In this document: positions 39,881 through 49,709 of the stretch, in pieces
How the letters are laid out: every line of letters starts with the position of its first letter
Position numbering within the stretch: position 1 is the first letter of the stretch
NCBI GenBank assembly: GCA_011525785.1
Contig: WYBT01000058.1
Location: 18,177 to 82,176 of the forward strand
DNA length: 64,000 nucleotides
Source of the DNA: Planctomycetaceae bacterium
Lineage (GTDB): Bacteria; Planctomycetota; UBA1135; GCA-002686595
Reading direction: 5' to 3'
Notes under the pieces: model-generated
What the model was told of the DNA's origin: nothing
What the model saw: the letters and a program-made list of their open reading frames with translations, nothing else
Databases searched by the model: none
Translations under genes and position numbers: made by a program

Positions 39881-42814
39881 CGCGGTGAGGTTGAGACCCA
39901 CGCCGCCCGCTTTGAGGCTCAGCAGGAACAGCGAGCACTTCGGATCGGTCTGGAAGCGCTGAATTTCCGCTGTGCGCGACTTCGCCGGACTCGCGCCGTC
40001 GAGGTAGGCGTGCTCCCAGCCGCGCGCGCGCACGCGTTCGCGCACGATCGCGAGGAAGCTCGTGAACTGCGAGAACACCAGCGCCTTGTGGCCGGCTTCG
40101 ATGACCTCTTCGAGGCTCTCGAACAGCGCCTCGAGCTTGGCTGAGGGCTCGCCCGCGCGCGTGGGGTCGATCAAGCCGGGGTGACATGCAGCTTGGCGCA
40201 GTCGCAGCAGCGCCTCCAGCACCATGAAGCTGTCGGGCGCTGGCCCGCCGGCCTCGCGCAAGAGCGCGCGTCGATAGTGGTCGCGCAGCTCGTCGTACTC
40301 GCGGCGCGCCTGCGGATCGAGCTCGCAGTGCAGCGTCTGCTCGGTCTTGGGCGGCAGATCGGTGAGCACTTGCTCCTTGGTGCGGCGCAGCACGAACGGC
40401 CGCACGGCCCGCGCGAGCAGCGCGCGCGCGTCGCGTTCGGCCTGGGCGTCGCGCTGCGGAGCAGTGAGCTTGTCGAACAGGCTCGAACGGCCGAGCATGC
40501 CGGGGTTCAGGAACTCGAACAGCGACCACAGCTCGCCCAGGTGGTTCTCGATCGGCGTGCCGCTCAAGGCGAGGCGGTGCTCGGCGCGCAACAGGCGCGC
40601 GGCCTTCGCCGTCAGCGTGTCGGCGTTCTTGATCGCCTGCGCTTCGTCGAGCACGGCGCAGTCGAACTTCGTCTGGCCGAGCAGGTCGATGTCGTTGCGC
40701 AGCGTGCCGTAGGTCGTCACGACCAAATCGTGGCGCGCGATGAGCTCGCTCGAGGCGCGCCGCGCGGCGCCGGTGTAGTCGAGCACGCGCAGCCCGGGTG
40801 CGAAGCGCTGCGCTTCGCTGATCCAGTTGTGCGTGAGCGACTTGGGCGCGACGACGAGCGTGGGCGCCGGCTCGCTGCGCCGCGCGCGACGCGCGAGCAG
40901 CCACGCGAGCAACTGCACGGTCTTGCCCAGACCCATGTCGTCGGCGAGGCAGCCGCCGAAGTGCTGGCGCTCGAGGAAGCTCAGCCAGCCCAGCCCTTCG
41001 CGCTGGTAGGGGCGCAGCTCGCCCACGAAATCCGCCGGCTCCTGCACCGGATCGATGGTGCGGAACTTCGAGAGGCCCGCGAGCTGCTCGCTCAGTCGCG
41101 TGTCGGCATCGGAAGCCGCCTGCTCGGCGAGCAGCGCCTCGACCAGCCAGGCCTGGTTGGAGCGGAAGCGCAGCGCGTCGTCTTGCGCTTCTCCGAGCGT
41201 CGCGAGCGTTTCGAAGCGCGCGAGCCACTGCTCGGGCAGCACGCCGATCGAGCCGTCGTCGAGTTGGATCGTGCGCTCGCGTCGGCGCAGTGCGGCCACC
41301 AGGCGCGGAATCGCGGCGCTGGTGGGCCCGAAGTTGATCTCGCCGGCGAGTTCGAACCAGTCGATGCCGCTGCGCACGTTCCAGGTCGCGGCGCCGGCGG
41401 CGCGGTAGCGCGAGCCTTCGCCTTCGACGAGCCAGCCTTCGAGCGCGAGCGTGCGCGCGAGCTCGGGTGCGTGGCCGAGCGGCACGAGCACCGCGCCGGG
41501 GCGCTGCGAAAGCGCGCGTGCGCCGAGTTCGAACGGACGGCGCAGCAGCTGCGCTTCGAGATCGGCGTTGCGCGCGATCCAGCCGTCGCGGCGCTCGATG
41601 AACGGGCGCGGGTCGTCGGCGCTCACGTGCGCGTCCTCGTACTCGAACGAGACCTCGCCGGTGAGCTCGAGCGCGCCTTCGAGCGCCAGATCGGGCGCGT
41701 CGAGCGTCAAGTGCGCGCGCGGCGGCACGTCGTGGCGCGCCGAGTCGAAGCTGCCCTCGAGCACGAAACGCTCTTCGCCGCGCGAGATCTCGCGCAACAG
41801 CTCGCTGCGGTCCTCGAGCGGCACGCGCAGCGGACCGTGGTCGACCAGCGAGCGCACCCAGGCGCTCTCGGCGGCGTTCGCGAGCCTTCCGAGGCGCTCC
41901 TCGAACAGCAGCCAGCCGTGCGGCAGCACGCCGATCACGGTCGAGAAGCCCTCGCGCTGCGCGCCGCGCGCGAGTCGACCTGTGACGATCAACTCGGCAG
42001 CGCCCGGCGCCTCCTGAATCGCGCGTTCGACTTCCCAGCGCGGGTCGTCGTCGCGGAGCAGCGGACCGGCGGCCTCGCGGCCCAGCTTGGCCCAGTGCAG
42101 TGCGCCGCTGTCGGCCACGGCGGGCAGGAGCACGTCGGCGAGGTCGGCCGAGAGCTTGAAGATGCGCGTGGTGGCGAGCGTGCCGTCGTCGCTCTCGAAC
42201 GGTTCGGCGGCGCGCAACAGGTCGAGCACGCGTCGATCCTGTGGCCGCAGGCGCGAGTCCTCGGGCGTCGCCAGCGGCGCGCACACCTGGAAGCGCGACC
42301 ATGCGCCGCTCTTGCGCGGCGTGCTGCGGCGCGTTTCGAGCAGGACGCTGTGCTCGTCGGCGCCGCGGTCGAGGCGCACGAAGTAAGCCAGGCGCGCGGC
42401 GGCGGGCAGCGGCTCGGGCGCCGCGGCCCGCGCGCGAATTTCAGCCATGCGTGCGCGCCACTCGCCGAGCCGCACGAGCCGGCCTCCGCCCAGCGACTCG
42501 CGCTGCGCGCCCTCGACGCGCCAGCCCACGCGGTCGAGCGCCAGGAACACCGCCCACAGGTGCTCGCAGCGCGAACCGCGAGCGCCCAACTCGCAAGTGC
42601 AGTTCGAGCTCCACACTAGGCGGGTGTCGGCCTCGAGCGTGACCTCGTGCAGCCCGTGCTTGTCGCGCACCTTCGCGCGCGCGAAGGTCGGGCCAGCGGA
42701 GTCGATCTGCGCGCGACTGGCATGGAAGGCGTCGTCGCCGCGCACGCGCGACGAGACGTCGAACGAGCTGGCCAGCAGCTCGGGCAGGCGCGCGAAGGGG
42801 GAGGCGGAGCTCAT
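39632..42814 (-). CDS. SWI2/SNF2-family ATPase with SWIM zinc finger
   Basis: 1060 residues. A SWIM-type finger lies near residue 70 (CTCELGARGSRCEH). The SNF2 motor covers about 600-1010: DDMGLGKTVQ (motif I, about 626), VVTTYGTLR, DEAQAIKN (DEAH-box position), LSGTPIENHLGELWSL, LVFSQFTSFL, LSLKAGGVGLNLTAADYV and RSHRIGQTRSVFAY (motif VI). This is the HepA/RapA-like bacterial SNF2 group that translocates on DNA or remodels nucleoprotein complexes. It starts 18 bases after the O-methyltransferase gene and is likely cotranscribed with it. Its 3' end is duplicated at 35746-35993. Confidence 0.92.
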   Translation of the reverse strand: MSSASPFARLPELLASSFDVSSRVRGDDAFHASRAQIDSAGPTFARAKVRDKHGLHEVTLEADTRLVWSSNCTCELGARGSRCEHLWAVFLALDRVGWRVEGAQRESLGGGRLVRLGEWRARMAEIRARAAAPEPLPAAARLAYFVRLDRGADEHSVLLETRRSTPRKSGAWSRFQVCAPLATPEDSRLRPQDRRVLDLLRAAEPFESDDGTLATTRIFKLSADLADVLLPAVADSGALHWAKLGREAAGPLLRDDDPRWEVERAIQEAPGAAELIVTGRLARGAQREGFSTVIGVLPHGWLLFEERLGRLANAAESAWVRSLVDHGPLRVPLEDRSELLREISRGEERFVLEGSFDSARHDVPPRAHLTLDAPDLALEGALELTGEVSFEYEDAHVSADDPRPFIERRDGWIARNADLEAQLLRRPFELGARALSQRPGAVLVPLGHAPELARTLALEGWLVEGEGSRYRAAGAATWNVRSGIDWFELAGEINFGPTSAAIPRLVAALRRRERTIQLDDGSIGVLPEQWLARFETLATLGEAQDDALRFRSNQAWLVEALLAEQAASDADTRLSEQLAGLSKFRTIDPVQEPADFVGELRPYQREGLGWLSFLERQHFGGCLADDMGLGKTVQLLAWLLARRARRSEPAPTLVVAPKSLTHNWISEAQRFAPGLRVLDYTGAARRASSELIARHDLVVTTYGTLRNDIDLLGQTKFDCAVLDEAQAIKNADTLTAKAARLLRAEHRLALSGTPIENHLGELWSLFEFLNPGMLGRSSLFDKLTAPQRDAQAERDARALLARAVRPFVLRRTKEQVLTDLPPKTEQTLHCELDPQARREYDELRDHYRRALLREAGGPAPDSFMVLEALLRLRQAACHPGLIDPTRAGEPSAKLEALFESLEEVIEAGHKALVFSQFTSFLAIVRERVRARGWEHAYLDGASPAKSRTAEIQRFQTDPKCSLFLLSLKAGGVGLNLTAADYVFLLDPWWNPAVEAQAIGRSHRIGQTRSVFAYKLVCQDTVEERVLELQARKRELASELLEGEATTLRDLTRDDIERLLA

Positions 42815-42832
42815 GGCGTGTGCGGAGGAGCT

Positions 42833-43483
42833 CTAGCGAACCACGCCGACCCACAGGCCGTCGCCGACCGGCACGATCACGCGCTCGAGCTGCTCGCAGG
42901 CCGCCATGCGCTCGTTGAAGTCGCGCACGAAGGGCACGTCGGGGTCGGTGGGCTGCGCGTCGAGGAGCTGGCCGAAGGCGAAGGCGTTGTCGACCAGCAC
43001 CAGGCCGCCGCGGCGCACCGCGCGCAGCGCCTGCTCGAGGTAGTGCGGATAGCCGCGCTTGTCCGCGTCGATGAAGATCGCGTCAAGGGAGCGGTCGGGC
43101 ACGCGCGCGAGGTGCTCGGCGCCGCTGCCTTCGAGCACTTCGATCGCGCCGGCGACGTCGGAGCGGGCGATCCACTCGCGTGCGAAGGCGGCGTGCTTGG
43201 CCGACAGCTCGATCGTGCGCACGCGGCCGCCGGCGGACAGCGCGCGCGCCATCGTGATCGCGGAGTAGCCGGCCAGCGTGCCGACCTCGAGCACCTCTCT
43301 CGCGCGCGCGCTGCGCAGGAGGATCTGCAGCAGCCGCGCCTGCTCGTGCGCGATCCAGATCGGCGGAATGCCGGCCGCCAGAGCGGCCTGCTTGAGTTGC
43401 TCGAGGAACGGGTCCTCCGGGTCGGTGTGCCCGCGGACGTACTCGAAATGCGCTTGGGTGACGGCGGTGGAGGAGCTCGACAT
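42833..43483 (-). CDS. O-methyltransferase (caffeoyl-CoA OMT-like, Methyltransf_3)
   Basis: 216 residues from the ATG at 43483. SAM-binding VLEVGTLAGYSAITMARAL lies at about 65-83. The metal-dependent OMT signature follows: DAIFIDADKRGYPHYLEQAL, then RRGGLVLVDNAFAFG with the downstream acidic and Asn ligands. Such small class I enzymes methylate hydroxyl groups of catechols or other small molecules; the substrate is not predictable. It precedes the SNF2 gene on the same strand by 18 bases and is divergent from the TonB-receptor gene across a 237-bp promoter region. Confidence 0.88.
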   Translation of the reverse strand: MSSSSTAVTQAHFEYVRGHTDPEDPFLEQLKQAALAAGIPPIWIAHEQARLLQILLRSARAREVLEVGTLAGYSAITMARALSAGGRVRTIELSAKHAAFAREWIARSDVAGAIEVLEGSGAEHLARVPDRSLDAIFIDADKRGYPHYLEQALRAVRRGGLVLVDNAFAFGQLLDAQPTDPDVPFVRDFNERMAACEQLERVIVPVGDGLWVGVVR

Positions 43484-43720
43484 CGACGGGGCGCCGCGCC
43501 CGCAGGGCGAAGCCCAGCAAGGGTAGCGCAGGTCGAGCGCCCCGACGCATCCGTGCTCGCTCGGCGACTCCGGCGCGCGCCCTTCACCGCGGGCGCATGG
43601 AGGCTTGATCCTCTCCTCATAAAGACGGCGGACACTCCCGCAATCGAGGCCGCGCGCCTGCTCGTCGTGAACCCCCTGTCGTCCCGCCCGCCAGCCTGAC
43701 TGGCCGCTGACCCGCCTCCC

Positions 43721-46684
43721 GTGAGCCTGCGCGAATTGGTCTGTATGGCTGCGGCCGTTTCGTTGACCGCGCCCCTGCGAGGCGCGACCCAGGACGCCGG
43801 CTCGATCCGCGGCCTGGTGTTCGACGCGGACTTCAACGTGCCGCTGTCGGCGGCCCAGGTGCTGGTGGTCGAGACCGGCGCCAAGGTGGTGAGCAGCGAC
43901 CAGGGCAACTACTCGCTGCCGCAGCTCGCCCCCGGCAAGTACACGCTCGTGTTCTCCAAGGACGGCTACGTCCGACAGGTGCGCACCGACGTGGTGGTGG
44001 TCGCCGGGCAGCTCACCGACCTGGACATCTTCCTCGCCGGCGAGTTCACCGACATGGAGGAATTCGTCGTCGAGGACCTCCTCGCCATGGACTCGGGCTC
44101 GGAGGTCGCGCTGCTGGACCTGCGTCTTGAGAGCCCGGCGCTGCTCGACTCGATCGGAGCAGACCTGATGAGTCGCGCGGGCGCGAGCGACGCGGCCTCT
44201 GCTCTGCGGTTGGTCGCCGGCGCCACCGTACAGGACGGCAAGTACGCCGTGATCCGCGGCCTGCCCGATCGCTACGTGAGTTCGCAGCTCAACGGCGTGC
44301 GTCTGCCGACGGCTGACGAGAACAAGCGCGCGGTCGAACTCGACCAGTTCCCCTCGGCGGTGATCGAGAGCATTCGCGTCTCGAAGACCTTCACGCCCGA
44401 TCAACAGGGCGACGCGTCAGGGGGCGCGGTCGACATCCGTCTGCGCGGCGTGCCGCAGGAGAGCGTGATCCAGTTCAGCACGCAGCTGGGCTACAACTCC
44501 GAGGCCTTCGGGCGCGACGACTTCCTCACTTACAAGGGCGGCGGCGTCAACACTTGGGGCAAGGTGGACCGCAATCCGCAGTCGGTCCCCGGCGTGTGGC
44601 GCGGCGCGGTCGGCGTGAGTGAAGGCGAGGCGCCGATCGACCACAAGTGGAATCTCGCCATGGGCGGGGCGCGCGAGATCGCCGACGGCGTCAAGCTCGG
44701 CACGTTCGCGACCTTCTATTACGAGCGCGACAGCACGTACTTCGACAACGGCGTCCAGGACTCGTGGTGGGTGACGTCGCCGGGCGCAGGGATGTCGCCC
44801 GAGACCAATCAGGGCACTCCGCAGGACGGGGACTTCCGCACCCAGCTGTTCGACATCACGCGCGCCTCGCAGTCGGTGCAGTGGGCCGGCATGGGCCTGG
44901 TAGGCCTGGAGAGCGAGAACCACTCCGTCAGCCTCGCGTTCCTGTACACGCACGTCGCGGAAGATGTGGCGACGCTGGCGGAGGACACGCGCTCCAAGCA
45001 GTACTTCTTCCCGGGCTACGACCCGACGGACCCCAACAGTCCGGGCTATTTCGACCGCGACGCGGCGCCCTACCTGCGCCTCGAGACCCTGCAGTACACC
45101 GAGCGGACAACGTCGAGTCTGCTGCTCAACGGCGAGCACAAGTTCGACACCAAGGACACGCGGCTGGGCGCGTTCAACTTCACGGCGCCGGAAGTGGACT
45201 GGACGCTGTCGAGCAGCGACGCGAGCCTCTACCAGCCCGACAAGCGCGTATTCGGCGGCGCGTGGCGACCTGAACTCGACCTCGGCGGCGGCTTCGTGAT
45301 TCCGGCCGGCTGGCAGCCCTACAAGCCGGCTGCGAACTTCACCGTCGGCAACCTCCAGCGCATCTGGAAGGAAATCGACGAGCACTCCGACCAGGTCGCG
45401 TTCAATTTGAAGCTGCCCTTCGAGCAGTGGACCGAGCAGTCCGGTTACCTGCGCTTTGGGGTGTTCTCCGACCGCGTCGACCGGACCTTCGACCAGGACA
45501 CGTTCAGCAATTTCGGCGCGAACACGTCGTTCGACGGGGACTTCACGGACTACTGGAGTGCGGCGTTCCCCAGTCAGAACGTCCCGATCAGCGCCTCGTT
45601 CGAAGACGTCGACTACAAGGGCGACATCGAGCTGCAGGCGCTCTACGGGATGGCTGAGTTGCCGCTCAGCTCGCAGTTCTCCCTGGTGGGCGGAGCGCGA
45701 CTGGAGAAGAACACGATCGGGATCGTCAACGATCCCGAGCAATTCGCGTTGTGGTTTCCGCCGGGCGCCACCCAACCGGTCACGCTCATTCCCGGCGCTG
45801 CGGATGTGACTTTCGAGCGCGACTACGCGCTGCCCTCCATCGGTCTCAACTACGAGCCGCTCGAGCGCCTGATCTTCCGCGCGGCCTATTCGCAGACCGT
45901 CGCGCGGCAGACCTTCAAAGAGCTCACTCCGATCATCCAGCAGGAGTTCCTGGGCGGTCCGATCTTCATCGGCAATCCCAATCTGCAGATGAGCGATCTG
46001 CGCAACTACGACTTGCGCGCGGACTGGACGCCGTACGACGGCGGGTTCCTCTCGGTCTCCTGGTTCTACAAAGAGATCGACGATCCGATCGAGTACGTCC
46101 AGCAATTCATCGGCTACAACTTCACGACGGCTCGCAATTACCCCGAGGGCCGCATCCGCGGCGCTGAAGTCGAAGTGCGCCAGGACCTGGGGTACTTCAT
46201 CGACGCCGCCGAAGGCTGGTCGGTGGGCGCGAACGCGACGTTCATCGACTCGCAGGTGACGTTGCCCCAGGACGAGGCCGACGCCTTCAATCTGCCCAAC
46301 GTGCAGGCGCCGATGCCGACGCGCGACATGACGAACGCGCCCGACAGCCTGCTCAATCTCTACCTGCTGTACGACATCCCCGACACGGGCACGCAAGCGG
46401 GCCTGTTCTACACCGTGCAGGGCGACACCTTGATCGCCGGCGCGACGCAGTCGGTGGGCAACTTCATTCCGAGCATCTACGCCACGCAGTTCGAGACGCT
46501 GAACTTCAGCATCTCCCAGCGACTGGGCAAGTACTTCACGCTCCAGTTCCAGGCGCGCAACCTCACCGATCCCGTGATCGAAGAGGTCTTCCGCTCCAAG
46601 TACATCCCCAGCGACGTGACGCGGCGCTCGTTCAACCGCGGCATTGATTTGTCGCTCACGCTAGGCGCGCGCTTCAGTTTCTGA
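43721..46684 (+). CDS. TonB-dependent outer-membrane receptor with N-terminal carboxypeptidase-regulatory-like domain
   Basis: 987 residues from GTG 43721; ATG 43745 is an alternative. After a short signal, about 27-105 is a CarboxypepD_reg-like beta-sandwich (GSIRGLVFDADFNVPLSAAQ, GNYSLPQLAPGKYTLVF). The plug (about 140-250) contains YAVIRGLPDRYVSSQLNGVR and SKTFTPDQQGDASGGAVDIR. A long barrel ends in LTLGARFSF with terminal Phe, as required for BAM insertion. It opens a run of genes in one direction that encodes the energising complex. The cargo is unknown; TonB-dependent receptors import iron complexes, cobalamin, glycans and others. Confidence 0.92.
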   Translation: MSLRELVCMAAAVSLTAPLRGATQDAGSIRGLVFDADFNVPLSAAQVLVVETGAKVVSSDQGNYSLPQLAPGKYTLVFSKDGYVRQVRTDVVVVAGQLTDLDIFLAGEFTDMEEFVVEDLLAMDSGSEVALLDLRLESPALLDSIGADLMSRAGASDAASALRLVAGATVQDGKYAVIRGLPDRYVSSQLNGVRLPTADENKRAVELDQFPSAVIESIRVSKTFTPDQQGDASGGAVDIRLRGVPQESVIQFSTQLGYNSEAFGRDDFLTYKGGGVNTWGKVDRNPQSVPGVWRGAVGVSEGEAPIDHKWNLAMGGAREIADGVKLGTFATFYYERDSTYFDNGVQDSWWVTSPGAGMSPETNQGTPQDGDFRTQLFDITRASQSVQWAGMGLVGLESENHSVSLAFLYTHVAEDVATLAEDTRSKQYFFPGYDPTDPNSPGYFDRDAAPYLRLETLQYTERTTSSLLLNGEHKFDTKDTRLGAFNFTAPEVDWTLSSSDASLYQPDKRVFGGAWRPELDLGGGFVIPAGWQPYKPAANFTVGNLQRIWKEIDEHSDQVAFNLKLPFEQWTEQSGYLRFGVFSDRVDRTFDQDTFSNFGANTSFDGDFTDYWSAAFPSQNVPISASFEDVDYKGDIELQALYGMAELPLSSQFSLVGGARLEKNTIGIVNDPEQFALWFPPGATQPVTLIPGAADVTFERDYALPSIGLNYEPLERLIFRAAYSQTVARQTFKELTPIIQQEFLGGPIFIGNPNLQMSDLRNYDLRADWTPYDGGFLSVSWFYKEIDDPIEYVQQFIGYNFTTARNYPEGRIRGAEVEVRQDLGYFIDAAEGWSVGANATFIDSQVTLPQDEADAFNLPNVQAPMPTRDMTNAPDSLLNLYLLYDIPDTGTQAGLFYTVQGDTLIAGATQSVGNFIPSIYATQFETLNFSISQRLGKYFTLQFQARNLTDPVIEEVFRSKYIPSDVTRRSFNRGIDLSLTLGARFSF

Positions 46685-46719
46685 GTGCGCGCTCGCCCCT
46701 CGAAAAGGACTCACCGCAA

Positions 46720-47538
46720 ATGAAGGCACGAATCACACATCACCGTGGTCGCCTGGCCGCCGGCGCGGCGCTGGCCATCAGCGCAGCCTGCCTGCTGGCA
46801 CCCGCTGCGCGCCCGCCCTCACAGGGCGGCGATCTCAGGGGCGGCGACATTCAAGGGGCCCGCGACGTCCTGCAGCAGTGGGTCGAGACACGCCGCCAGC
46901 TCTCCAAGGAAAAGCAGGAGTGGGCGCTCGGGCGCGAGCTGCTGCTGAGTCGAGTCGAACTGATCGAAGGCGAGATCGGCGCGGTGCGCGCGAAGATCGA
47001 AGAGGTCCAGGCCAGCATCGCCGAGTCCGAGCGCAAGCGCACCGAGCTCGAAGCGACGCGCGCGACGCTGCAGACCACGTCGGACGACCTTGCGCAGAGC
47101 ATCGCAGCGCTGGAGGAGCGCACGCGCGTGCTGTTGGCGCGCTTGCCCGATCCTCTGCGCGAGAAACTGCGCCCCATCAGCCAGAGCCTTCCCGCCGACG
47201 CCGCGACGGCGGACAAGGGCAAGCTCGGCGAGCGCTTCCTGACGGTCGTGGGGGTCTTGAACGAGGTCAACAAGTTCAATCGCGAAGTGCGTGCGGAGAG
47301 CGAAATCCGCACGTTGTCGAGCGGCGCGACGATCGAGGTCACGACCGTGTACCTCGGACTGGGACAGGCCTACTACGCGAGCGCTGACGGCAAGGAGGTC
47401 GGGTTCGGGATTCCGTCCGCGCAGGGCTGGAGTTGGACGCCGGCCAACGAGCACGCCGCCGAGATCACGCGCGGTCTGTCGATCCTGACCAAGGGGGCCG
47501 ACGCCGAGTTCGTCAACGTTCCGCTGCAGATCCAGTGA
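46720..47538 (+). CDS. DUF3450 periplasmic coiled-coil protein of the TonB system
   Basis: 272 residues with signal peptide (LAAGAALAISAACLLAPAA). A long coiled coil covers about 45-140 (RQLSKEKQEWALGRELLL, VRAKIEEVQASIAESERKR), then a compact domain with TTVYLGLGQAYYASADGKEV and GWSWTPANEHAAEI, the DUF3450 hallmark. In gammaproteobacteria DUF3450 genes head TtpC-ExbB2-ExbD2-TonB2-TPR operons, the same order seen here. It follows the receptor gene by 35 bases and has an AAGGA ribosome site. Confidence 0.9.
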   Translation: MKARITHHRGRLAAGAALAISAACLLAPAARPPSQGGDLRGGDIQGARDVLQQWVETRRQLSKEKQEWALGRELLLSRVELIEGEIGAVRAKIEEVQASIAESERKRTELEATRATLQTTSDDLAQSIAALEERTRVLLARLPDPLREKLRPISQSLPADAATADKGKLGERFLTVVGVLNEVNKFNREVRAESEIRTLSSGATIEVTTVYLGLGQAYYASADGKEVGFGIPSAQGWSWTPANEHAAEITRGLSILTKGADAEFVNVPLQIQ

Positions 47539-47555
47539 GCCAGGAGCTACGAGTC

Positions 47556-49034
47556 ATGAAGAACAAGATGTTCCGTGCATTGCCGCTCCTGGCTGCGCTG
47601 ACGCTGGGCGCGACCGCTCAGCAGCCGCAGGGCGGGGCGCAAACCCCGAGCACGGCTTTCGACTCCGCGCGCGCCAGCGTGCAGGGCCAGCTCGAGCAAG
47701 CCGTCAGTGAACTCAACGCGTTCCGACAGCAGGTGACGGACGAGAAGCTGCCGCTCAACCGCAAGCTGTCAGAGCTCGAGGCCGAGCTCACGCGGGTGCG
47801 CGAGGAGTTCAAGGCCACGGCGCGCAAGCTGGACTCGAGTTCGCTCGCGCTCAGCAATATCACCGGCGACAACCAGCGGCTGAGCGATCAACAGCGCTAC
47901 CTCTCGGGATTGCTCGCGGACTACATCCGCAAGTTCGAGTCGAACCTGCACATCGCCGAGCTGGACCTGTACCAGGAGCCTCTGAGCGCGGCGCAACTCG
48001 CGCCCGAGAACGCCAACCTCGGACCTCTGGAAGTCTTCCGCGCGCAGGTCGGACTGGTCTCGGCCTCGATGGGGCGTTTGGAGCAAGCGCTCGGAGGCGT
48101 GCGCTACGAGGGCTCGGCGGTCGACGCGACCGGCGTCGTGCGTCAGGGCGCGTTCGTGCAGGTCGGTCCGGTGGTGCTCTTCCGATCGGCCGACGGGCAG
48201 GCTGTGGGAACTGTCGAGGAGCGTCTGGGCTCGCAGGAGCCGACCATCTTCCCGTTCTCCGATCCGATCGACGTGTCCGACGCCGGCAGTCTGGTCGCGA
48301 CGCTCCGCGGCCGCATGCCGTTCGACCCGACGATGGGCAACGCGCACAAGATGGAGCAAACCGAGGAGACGCTCGTCGAGCACATCCTCAAAGGCGGTCC
48401 GGTGATGTGGCCGATCCTGGGTCTGGCGGCGGCGGCGCTGCTCGTGGCGCTCTACAAGTGGCTGCACTTGGCGCTCCAACAGGCGCCGTCGAAAGCCAAG
48501 GTCGCCGAGGTCATCGCCGCTGTCTCGCAGGGCGAGACCGCTCTGCGCGAGAAGGTCGCCGCGATCAAGGGGCCCGTTGGGCGCATGCTGTCGATCGGGG
48601 TCGAGCACATGCGCGAGCCGCGCGAGCTGGTCGAAGAGGCCATGTACGAGACCGTTCTCACCACCAAGCAGCGTCTCAACGGTCTCCTGCCTTTTGTCGC
48701 CATCGCCGCCTCGTCCGCGCCGTTGCTCGGTTTGCTCGGGACCGTCACCGGCATCATCAACACCTTCAAACGCATCACCGTGTTCGGCTCGGGCGATGTG
48801 AAGTCGCTCTCGGGAGGCATCTCGGAAGCGCTCATCACTACCGAGTGGGGACTGATCGTGGCGATCCCGGCGCTCTTGATTCACGCCTTCCTCTCACGCA
48901 AGGCGCGCGCGATCGTTGGAGGCATGGAAGCGACCGCGGTGAGCTTCGTGAACGAGCTCAGTCGTTCGCAACTCGAGCGCGCGCCCGCGCACAAGGCTGC
49001 GCCCGAGCGCAAGCCCGTCCCGGTCACGGTGTGA
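47556..49034 (+). CDS. TtpC-like TolQ/ExbB family protein with N-terminal coiled coil
   Basis: 492 residues from ATG 47556 (AGGAG upstream). Signal peptide, then a periplasmic coiled coil about 30-135 and a beta domain to about 270 (VQVGPVVLFRSADGQAVGTV). The C-terminal TolQ/ExbB channel domain has three spans: WPILGLAAAALLVALYKWL, SAPLLGLLGTVTGIINTF and ALITTEWGLIVAIPALLIH. The long periplasmic extension distinguishes TtpC-type proteins of TonB2 systems from plain ExbB. It should link the second ExbB/ExbD complex to the periplasmic side of the receptor. Confidence 0.88.
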   Translation: MKNKMFRALPLLAALTLGATAQQPQGGAQTPSTAFDSARASVQGQLEQAVSELNAFRQQVTDEKLPLNRKLSELEAELTRVREEFKATARKLDSSSLALSNITGDNQRLSDQQRYLSGLLADYIRKFESNLHIAELDLYQEPLSAAQLAPENANLGPLEVFRAQVGLVSASMGRLEQALGGVRYEGSAVDATGVVRQGAFVQVGPVVLFRSADGQAVGTVEERLGSQEPTIFPFSDPIDVSDAGSLVATLRGRMPFDPTMGNAHKMEQTEETLVEHILKGGPVMWPILGLAAAALLVALYKWLHLALQQAPSKAKVAEVIAAVSQGETALREKVAAIKGPVGRMLSIGVEHMREPRELVEEAMYETVLTTKQRLNGLLPFVAIAASSAPLLGLLGTVTGIINTFKRITVFGSGDVKSLSGGISEALITTEWGLIVAIPALLIHAFLSRKARAIVGGMEATAVSFVNELSRSQLERAPAHKAAPERKPVPVTV

Positions 49035-49059
49035 AGTCGCCACAGACGTCACTCGAACC

Positions 49060-49698
49060 ATGGACCGCATCGTCGAGAGCCTGAGTGAGTTGTGGGGCCG
49101 CGCCGTGCCGATCTGGCTGGCGGGCGGCTGGGCCATGCCTCCGATCGCGATCATCGCATTCGCGATGTTCGGGATGGGCGCGCACATTCTGCTGAACCTG
49201 CGCTACTCGGGCTTCATGCAGGCGCCGGAGTTCCTCTGGCGCAAGTGGTTGGATCAGCCGCAGTCGGCCCGCGGTCCGATCGGCGTGCTGATCTCCAAGT
49301 CCCTGCGCTCGCGGAGCCTCGACGAGGCTTCGCAGGTCTTCGAAGAGGCGCGCAGTCAGCAGAGCGGCGCGTTCGAACGCGACCTGCGAGTGATGAAGAT
49401 CTGCGTCAGCGCCGCCCCCTTGGTCGGACTGCTCGGCACGGTCACGGGGATGCTCTCGACCTTTGACGCACTCGCGTCCGGCGCCGGCGGCGAAAAGACC
49501 ATGGGGATGATCGCCGCTGGCATTTCGGAGGCGTTGATCACGACGGAGACCGGTCTGGTGATCGCGTTGCCGGGACTCTTCTTCCAGTACTACCTCAGTC
49601 GGCAGTTCGAGCGCTACAAGGCCTATCTCGCACACGTCGAGACCGTCTGCAGCCTCGAGGTCTATCACAAGCTCAAGGGCGGCGCGGTAGCCGCGTAG
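49060..49698 (+). CDS. exbB: ExbB-family proton-channel protein
   Basis: 212 residues with three transmembrane spans: MPPIAIIAFAMFGMGAHILL, SAAPLVGLLGTVTGMLSTF and ALITTETGLVIALPGLFFQYY. The last two form the conserved MotA/TolQ/ExbB pore region. It forms pentamers around ExbD and, with it, converts the proton gradient into TonB motion. The order TtpC-like, ExbB, ExbD, TonB matches TonB2-type operons. The downstream exbD starts 11 bases after its stop. Confidence 0.92.
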   Translation: MDRIVESLSELWGRAVPIWLAGGWAMPPIAIIAFAMFGMGAHILLNLRYSGFMQAPEFLWRKWLDQPQSARGPIGVLISKSLRSRSLDEASQVFEEARSQQSGAFERDLRVMKICVSAAPLVGLLGTVTGMLSTFDALASGAGGEKTMGMIAAGISEALITTETGLVIALPGLFFQYYLSRQFERYKAYLAHVETVCSLEVYHKLKGGAVAA

Positions 49699-49709
49699 GA
49701 GTTCGAACC

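Noticed and set aside
40181..42619. Very long open frame opposite the SNF2 gene
   Set aside because: It is the antisense shadow of a high-GC gene: its translation is Arg/Ala/Gln/His-rich with no motif, while the minus strand carries all SNF2 motifs.
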